This document shows, piece by piece, positions 40,836 through 45,120 of a stretch of DNA of 45,120 bases. This DNA comes from Anaerolineae bacterium. GTDB lineage: Bacteria; Chloroflexota; Anaerolineae; Aggregatilineales; Phototrophicaceae. Position 1 is the first letter of the stretch. Each line of letters opens with the position of its first letter. The DNA lies in NCBI GenBank assembly GCA_030950085.1, contig JAUZRW010000221.1, positions 1 to 45,120 of the forward strand, written 5' to 3'. Position numbers and translations under genes: made by a program. The notes under the pieces are model-generated. The model worked only from the letters and a program-made list of their open reading frames with translations. It was not told where the DNA came from and ran no database searches.

Positions 40836-42248
40836 ATGTCCCAATCAAAAGCCTCAGTACCCACAACCACAACAGCAAAAGCCAACCCAAAAGATGCAGC
40901 CTTGCTTGCAACATGGCGGCGCTTCCTCGATTATGACCATGTATCTAGCGAAAAAAAGCGAGAATACTCACGTTTGCGCGAAATCGTGATTGCACTCGGC
41001 TTGCTGACCAGTGCTGGCGCAGTATTCAGTATTTATTTGCAATCAGTCGCAGATGTGGCGTGGCTGAATTTCGTGCGTCTCGATGACCTCATTGAGGTTT
41101 TAGTCGAAGTACTGCGAGTATTATTGATTATCATGCCAATTGCCACTGTTGCCCTGCTGACCTATGGGGCACAGTTTGTATCAAGCACCTCTTGGATTGA
41201 GTATCGCGTCGGTGCGGAAACCTTGCGCTCAGAAATTTACCTCTATCGGATGCGCGGTGGCGAGTATAAAGACCTTGATGCAGCAGAAGCGCGGCTCAGG
41301 TTGTTAGATGTTATAGATGCAGCTAATTCACGGATTGATGAACAAGGTGCAACAGTTCCTTATATGCGAAATTATGAGGGCATTGAGCAACTCATCGCGC
41401 AAAAAACAGAGTCGCCGGGCGAAGATGATGGCTTTGGCACGTTGGAAGTCGAAAATTACATTGATTGGCGCGTGAAAAAGCAATTACGCTGGTATATCCA
41501 GAAAATCCGACGCGATTACTCTACATCACAAAGAGAAAAACGCCTTGCCCTCACTGTAGGCGCATTTGGCGCGGTGCTTTCTGGTTTAGGTCGCAATCTT
41601 GAAGCGATGGTTGCCGTGACAACTGCGATGGGCATCGCCTTGACCGCCCGTTCCGAAACGCGCATGTACGGGGCTACCTATGGCATTTTCCATTGGACGG
41701 CTGGCAAACTCCAACACGAACTCAATAAGTGGGAAGTTCTCACGGAAGAAGATAAACAAGATACAAATAAGCAACTTGAATTCGTTGAGGCAATCGAAAA
41801 AATCTTTAAGCAAGAGCGCGAAATGTGGCGAGCGCAGGCGATGCAATCACAAAATAATAGTGATAATAGCATCAATCAACAATTGCAACAGCGTATTGAC
41901 CGCAATAACTTGGAAGCACACCAAGAAGCGGGTCTGATTCCGGTTGGTTTGCCGGATGATGATGTCATTGATGATTATGTCAGCTACTCGACAACCCAAT
42001 CCATGCGTGTGCCACCAGAAATTGAAGCCTTGCGAGAAAAAAATGGCACAGTATCAACGACTGCAACAAGTGAGACGACAGATGAAGCGACAGTTGATTT
42101 AGAGGCAAGCGATAACGAGGCTGTCGTGCAAGATACACCTGATGAGGCTGTTGCCAACACAGATAATGGTGTTATAGCGTCCGATGATGCCGCACTTTTG
42201 CAAGCCGAATCCGAGACCGATGATAGCTCAGACGATGCAGCCGGATAA
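40836..42248 (+). CDS. Tandem SLATT/DUF4231-like membrane protein
   Basis: 470 aa, AGGGGG ribosome site. Two modules of two spans each: spans at about 47-67 and 92-112 followed by the helix AETLRSEIYLYRMRGGEYK (about 127-145); then YIDWRVKKQLRWYIQKIRR (about 208-226) and spans at about 240-256 and 258-272, followed by a long helix to 330. An R..aE.l..e...yr...g.Y helix after paired spans is the SLATT (SMODS- and SLOG-associating two-TM) signature, and the two modules match the DUF4231 plus SLATT arrangement. SLATT proteins are predicted membrane-perforating effectors in nucleotide-signal systems. There is no SMODS, SLOG or CD-NTase gene nearby. The C-terminus (about 340-470) is Asp/Glu/Thr-rich and disordered. 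Confidence 0.68.
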   Translation: MSQSKASVPTTTTAKANPKDAALLATWRRFLDYDHVSSEKKREYSRLREIVIALGLLTSAGAVFSIYLQSVADVAWLNFVRLDDLIEVLVEVLRVLLIIMPIATVALLTYGAQFVSSTSWIEYRVGAETLRSEIYLYRMRGGEYKDLDAAEARLRLLDVIDAANSRIDEQGATVPYMRNYEGIEQLIAQKTESPGEDDGFGTLEVENYIDWRVKKQLRWYIQKIRRDYSTSQREKRLALTVGAFGAVLSGLGRNLEAMVAVTTAMGIALTARSETRMYGATYGIFHWTAGKLQHELNKWEVLTEEDKQDTNKQLEFVEAIEKIFKQEREMWRAQAMQSQNNSDNSINQQLQQRIDRNNLEAHQEAGLIPVGLPDDDVIDDYVSYSTTQSMRVPPEIEALREKNGTVSTTATSETTDEATVDLEASDNEAVVQDTPDEAVANTDNGVIASDDAALLQAESETDDSSDDAAG

Positions 42249-42330
42249 TTTAGCCGCTATTTGCTAGGGTTGATGGGATGACCGATGTGTCATCCCGTCG
42301 TCAATAATGCTGTTTCAGGCTAATTCGCAA

Positions 42331-42792
42331 TCAGAAATACCCTTGCATGAGACGAATAAACCACGCCGGTACCAACGAGTCGCTGACTCCATCGTAAACA
42401 GGTGCATAGGGTTTAATATCCAGTACGGGTGTCCCGTCTATGGCATCTAAACCTTTCACACGCACAACTTGGTTTTCAACGGCTAATAAGCGCACGGCTG
42501 TAATGCCTATCTGATTGGGATGATTGCGTGACCGTTGTGCAAAAATACCGAGTTCTGGCATATCATCACGGTTGCGTGGGCGACGAACAAGATGTTTTTC
42601 TTCATCATATTCGGTTTCGTGCATCACAAAAATGACAATCAAATGTGACCAGTCATTCACCCCTTGCAAGCCATCAGTCAGGCTTTGATTGATATGGATT
42701 TCGCTCGTGACTTTGCCCCAATTATTAATTGTACTGGCATCAGTCACAGGTGATTTCACCACCCCAATCGGCTTGAGTTCGATTGATTGCAT
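42331..42792 (-). CDS. trmO: tRNA (N6-threonylcarbamoyladenosine(37)-N6)-methyltransferase TrmO
   Basis: 153 aa, single TrmO/TsaA (YaeB) beta-barrel domain. Motifs in order: IGVVKSPV (8-15), LQGVNDWSHLIVIFVMH (about 42-58), RRPRNRDDMPELGIFAQRSRNHPNQIG (given in pieces: RRPRNRDDMPELGIF, AQRSRNHPNQIG, about 70-96), VRLLAVE, and LDAIDGTPVLDIKPY (about 114-128). TrmO adds a methyl group from SAM to t6A at position 37 of tRNAs decoding ACN/ANN. The gene stands alone; its length is at the short end of the family (about 150-235 aa). Confidence 0.9.
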   Translation of the reverse strand: MQSIELKPIGVVKSPVTDASTINNWGKVTSEIHINQSLTDGLQGVNDWSHLIVIFVMHETEYDEEKHLVRRPRNRDDMPELGIFAQRSRNHPNQIGITAVRLLAVENQVVRVKGLDAIDGTPVLDIKPYAPVYDGVSDSLVPAWFIRLMQGYF

Positions 42793-42852
42793 AACGTATC
42801 CTCATCATGTGCGAATCATAATCATCAATTGTAACGTGTCACCTGCCCATCT

Positions 42853-43020
42853 CACAGAAGCAAAATGTGTTATCAATCACACGGATGAAGTCATTATCCA
42901 TCTGACCATTGATGGCGAACTGATAGAAACCACGCCCGAACACCCCTTCTACACCGACGAGAGCGAATGGGTCAATGCGACAAACCTCAGGCGAACTTAT
43001 CCTCGCGCTAGATGGCGATT
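42853..43020 (+). pseudogene. Decayed Hint-domain fragment 1
   Basis: The frame reads VINHTDEVIIHLTIDGELIE, then TTPEHPFYT and EWVNATNLR, the C-terminal half of an intein-like Hint (pretoxin-Hint) domain, including the TPEHPFY motif. After NLR the reading frame changes: LILALDGDY continues one frame over. This is part of the delivery/processing region of polymorphic toxins (RHS/YD type); the rest of the toxin is missing. Confidence 0.65.
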
Positions 43021-43426
43021 ATAGGAACTTGCGCCAGTTTTCGCGCCGGATGGACAGGGCATCAAAATCATCATCAGCCGTGACAACAATGCCATTCAGT
43101 CGTTTTGCAATTGCAGCAATCAACAAATCCGTGTCCGCAAACTGCCGTCCTGTACGGTGCGTCTGCGCCCAAAGTTGTGCGGCTTGCTGCCAGTCATCGT
43201 TGGTCAGAGCAACCCACTGAAATTGCGGTCTGATGTGCGTTTCATAATCGCGTATCTGTCGCTGTGCCTGTTTGTGTAGCAAACCGCGCCGTACTTCATA
43301 ATCAACTGGTTGACATAGACACAACACATCGGCTTGATGATGACGTATTTGCTGGATAACGTCGGTATCTTTCTTTATCAAGTCGGCAATTACATTGGTA
43401 TCAATGATGTAAATCAGTTGTCCCAT
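43019..43426 (-). CDS. PIN-domain ribonuclease toxin (VapC-like)
   Basis: 135 aa. Acidic residues of the PIN site: Asp9 in IDTNV, Glu44 in DYEVRRGLL, Asp98 and Asp100 in FADTDLLIAAIA, and Asp118-120 in TADDDFD. PIN toxins cleave tRNA or rRNA (Mg-dependent). It starts 13 bp inside the antitoxin gene, the standard arrangement of VapBC modules with antitoxin first. Its stop codon lies in a decayed Hint fragment, so the module's end coincides with a junction. Confidence 0.87.
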   Translation of the reverse strand: MGQLIYIIDTNVIADLIKKDTDVIQQIRHHQADVLCLCQPVDYEVRRGLLHKQAQRQIRDYETHIRPQFQWVALTNDDWQQAAQLWAQTHRTGRQFADTDLLIAAIAKRLNGIVVTADDDFDALSIRRENWRKFL

Positions 43427-43671
43427 AGATTGTCGTCCGCAGGTTTGATGTATTCTTCATTCATCGCAGCAAGCATCTCGTTCAGGTCATCATTAGACAG
43501 CCCACGTCGCATGTCATCAACGGCTGCCAGCAACACATCGACATCCATTGTACCCGCTTTCAAATCTGTGTGGGTGTTGGTTATCTCCATCTGTTCGAGA
43601 TACTGGCGTAATCGCTGGCGTTCATCTTCTGAAAATTGGTCAACCACTCGTAATACTTCTTCAAAGGTCAT
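43414..43671 (-). CDS. Antitoxin of the PIN module
   Basis: 85 aa from the ATG at 43671 preceded by AGGAGG with five-nt spacing; the frame opens seven codons earlier. Helical N-terminus (MTFEEVLRVVDQFSEDERQRLRQYLEQM, in two parts: MTFEEVLRVVDQF and SEDERQRLRQYLEQM), then a linker and an acidic C-terminal helix likely to wrap around the toxin (AADDMRRGLSNDDLNEMLAAM). Not one of the classic AbrB/Phd DNA-binding folds as far as I can tell; this type with a short helix pair often precedes PIN genes in cyanobacteria and Chloroflexota. Confidence 0.75.
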   Translation of the reverse strand: MTFEEVLRVVDQFSEDERQRLRQYLEQMEITNTHTDLKAGTMDVDVLLAAVDDMRRGLSNDDLNEMLAAMNEEYIKPADDNLWDN

Positions 43672-43734
43672 GATAGCCTCCTGTTGGGACAATGCTCATG
43701 TGTCTTTATTCTACCACCAGATTTTGCGCCGATT

Positions 43735-43850
43735 GTATGACAAGTGGGTCAATGCCGCAGACCTCAGAGTGGGTGAAGTCATCTGATCACTAGATGGCGA
43801 TTTCCCCATGACCGAAATCAAAGTCGGCAACACGGTTTTAGCCTCCATAA
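43735..43850 (+). pseudogene. Decayed Hint-domain fragment 2
   Basis: Reads YDKWVNAADLRVGEVI then a TGA, then SLDGDF and EIKVGNTVLAS. WVNAADLRVGEVI-SLDGDF is the last strand-turn part of the pretoxin-Hint domain. Same motif as at 42970-43020, in the same orientation, so the PIN module lies between two copies; a stop codon interrupts it. Confidence 0.6.
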
Positions 43851-43852
43851 AG

Positions 43853-44842
43853 TCAGCTCTTATCTGGCAATTCATCGCGCTTGAAAACATCCCCTATTGA
43901 AATGCCAAGTGAGAACATGCCAACCGCACCCACGACAATGTAGCCTAATACGGCATTACCGTGATAAAGAAAGCCGAGAGCCGTCGCCGATACAGTGTCG
44001 ATACCCACTAATTCGCCAGCAAGGATGACTGCGCCTTCAAACAAGCCAATGGCAGCAACACTAACAGGAATCGCAATACTGAGAGAGGCAAGCGCCACAC
44101 CCAAAAAGGACATCAGCCAATAATTGGTTTCAATATTTAAGGCACGCAACAAGGCAAGCAGTGTAAAGAGAGAAGTAATCCATGAAATCAGTGTCCACAC
44201 AATGGCATGGGCGAAAGTGCGCCAGTGTGTTAGAGGACGTAATCCCTCTAGTGTATGGTCTAGCCAATCTGCCAGTGGTAAACGGCTGAGAAAAGGCAAT
44301 ATTCTGAGGAAGAAATCTAAGATTCGATGGGCAACTTGTGGCATATAAGCGAAAAATAGCAGAATACCGAATCCAGCAACACCGATGATACCAAAAATAA
44401 CTGCGCCCTGTGTGACTTGTTGCGGAGCATCGGGCAAAAAGGGGACAGCTACCGCAATCATCAAAACGACGATTAATATATCCAGAACGCGCTCGATGAC
44501 GATACTGGTCGCGGCTGTCATGAAGGGAACATCGCGCTGTGTGACAAATAATCCGCGTGCGACTTCGCCCACTCTTAAAGGCAACTGATTCAGCATAAAA
44601 GTAATGCCCATCAAATAGAGTGCGTCGCGTAACGAAATGCGATTATTGAGCAAGCCTCGCCAACGGACTGCCCGTGTCCAAATGCTGAATACGACCATGA
44701 CAAAGCCAAACAAGACCCATGAAAAGTTTGCTTGTCGCAATGCCGCCCCAACGTCTGCTAGTGGGACATCACGCAGCACCAATACTAGAAATATGAGACT
44801 CACTAAGATACTGGCAATAATAATCAGCGTTTCACGGCGCAT
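43853..44842 (-). CDS. Flippase-like membrane protein (LPG synthase TM / UPF0104)
   Basis: 329 aa from the ATG at 44842 (AGGAG five to nine nt upstream; the frame extends to 44872). About eight spans. LPLRVGEVARGLFV (about 90-103) and ERVLDILIVVLMI (about 119-131) are the conserved motifs of the lysylphosphatidylglycerol synthase transmembrane region family (AglD-related, UPF0104), thought to flip lipid-linked substrates. There is no soluble synthase domain and no lysyl-tRNA binding part. Likely moves a lipid across the membrane; the actual substrate is unknown. Single gene. Confidence 0.85.
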   Translation of the reverse strand: MRRETLIIIASILVSLIFLVLVLRDVPLADVGAALRQANFSWVLFGFVMVVFSIWTRAVRWRGLLNNRISLRDALYLMGITFMLNQLPLRVGEVARGLFVTQRDVPFMTAATSIVIERVLDILIVVLMIAVAVPFLPDAPQQVTQGAVIFGIIGVAGFGILLFFAYMPQVAHRILDFFLRILPFLSRLPLADWLDHTLEGLRPLTHWRTFAHAIVWTLISWITSLFTLLALLRALNIETNYWLMSFLGVALASLSIAIPVSVAAIGLFEGAVILAGELVGIDTVSATALGFLYHGNAVLGYIVVGAVGMFSLGISIGDVFKRDELPDKS

Positions 44843-44940
44843 TGTTTCTCCTGCTGTTTCGATTCCGCACAAGAGTTTAATGTACTTAGACTATCTGCCA
44901 TAGTGTGCATTATTGTAGAGTCCGAGAAGTGCTTAGAAAA

Positions 44941-44983
44941 TGCGTAACGCAAAGATGCAAAGGATGAAAGGCGCAAAGAAAAT
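44941..44983. repeat. GCGTAACGCAAAG-type intergenic repeat
   Basis: GCGTAACGCAAAGATGCAAAGG...AAAGGCGCAAAG matches the inverted-repeat arms around the mocA-like gene (5788-5831, 6548-6591) along most of its length. Lies between the flippase-like gene and the partial plus-strand gene. Confidence 0.5.
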
Positions 44984-45041
44984 TTGTAACTGCTCAGGGG
45001 TATTGTAACGGAAATTGAGAAAAGATGGTACAATCTGAAAC

Positions 45042-45120
45042 ATGAATGAGATACGCGAGCAATTGAGACAACTGAATAAAGAACAACTGATTGACATCAT
45101 CTTGGAGATGCGTGGGCAGA
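45042..45120 (+). CDS. Partial gene, probably IS66-type transposase N-terminus
   Basis: Only 26 codons to the end of the window: MNEIREQLRQLNKEQLIDII, then LEMRGQ. The start with L..L.KEQLI..IL.M..Q is common at the N-terminus of IS66-family transposases (DUF6444-type leucine zipper), but a general coiled-coil protein is also possible. No ribosome site better than GAAAC is seen. Confidence 0.35.
   Translation, partial: MNEIREQLRQLNKEQLIDIILEMRGQ

Overview
The window looks like a chromosomal segment from an environmental bacterium, most likely a member of the Chloroflexota (Anaerolineae-like). That placement is an inference from gene content: secreted DUF3179 proteins in tandem, FHA/SH3b and PA14/SH3b surface proteins, very long TPR proteins, HEAT-repeat proteins, and no outer-membrane assembly genes. 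Genes are short-operon or single, on both strands, with moderate GC. Intergenic spaces carry many short non-autonomous repeats and decayed gene fragments. There is one tRNA (tRNA-Phe, GAA), no rRNA and no CRISPR array.

Layout. 0.1-5.7 kb: Lgt-like membrane protein, VOC protein, and three tandem DUF3179 genes. 5.8-9.3 kb: a MocA-like nucleotidyltransferase bracketed by inverted repeats, a GT39-like membrane protein, a small membrane protein, and a fragment of an M32 carboxypeptidase. 9.3-12.9 kb: metal/redox block with a Tat-exported multicopper oxidase, a ferritin-like protein, a Crp/Fnr regulator and a divergent ferredoxin, with two candidate Fnr-type boxes; a broken TPR gene lies antisense to the ferredoxin 3' end. 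13-17.8 kb: PA14-SH3b protein, FHA protein, M50-type protease, FHA-SH3b membrane protein. 17.8-20 kb: CopB-type P1B ATPase preceded by two CsoR-type operators. 20-24.7 kb: giant TPR protein with an apparent premature stop, a TPR-TM protein and an orphan LolD-like ABC ATPase. 25-31.5 kb: two HEAT proteins and a GT9 glycosyltransferase, a DUF3592-like protein, a response-regulator remnant, a transglutaminase-like lipoprotein, a small membrane protein and a sulfotransferase-like protein.

31.6-33.4 kb: a complete HindIII-type restriction-modification system. By eye the whole window has only one AAGCTT, and it lies in the endonuclease gene across the catalytic Asp-Ala-Lys codons. 33.4-38.5 kb: HEAT-like and TPR genes, then a four-gene metal operon (MerR regulator, HMA metallochaperone, CcdA-like membrane thiol protein, secreted DUF7482-like protein) behind a textbook MerR promoter with 19-bp spacer, then an ArsR-type regulator with a large N-terminal domain. 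38.6-45.1 kb: tRNA-Phe, two unknown genes flanking an IS200/IS605 (tnpB) remnant, a tandem-SLATT membrane protein, TrmO, a PIN-toxin/antitoxin pair lying between two decayed Hint-domain fragments, a flippase-like membrane protein, and the start of a probable IS66-type transposase gene.

Themes: metal handling at three loci each with its own recognisable operator type; a resident HindIII system with strong site avoidance; modular repeat families that share a palindromic GC core and supply stop codons, start regions or terminators to neighbouring genes; and at least six gene remnants. Family assignments are from visible motifs and remembered family features only; no database search was run.
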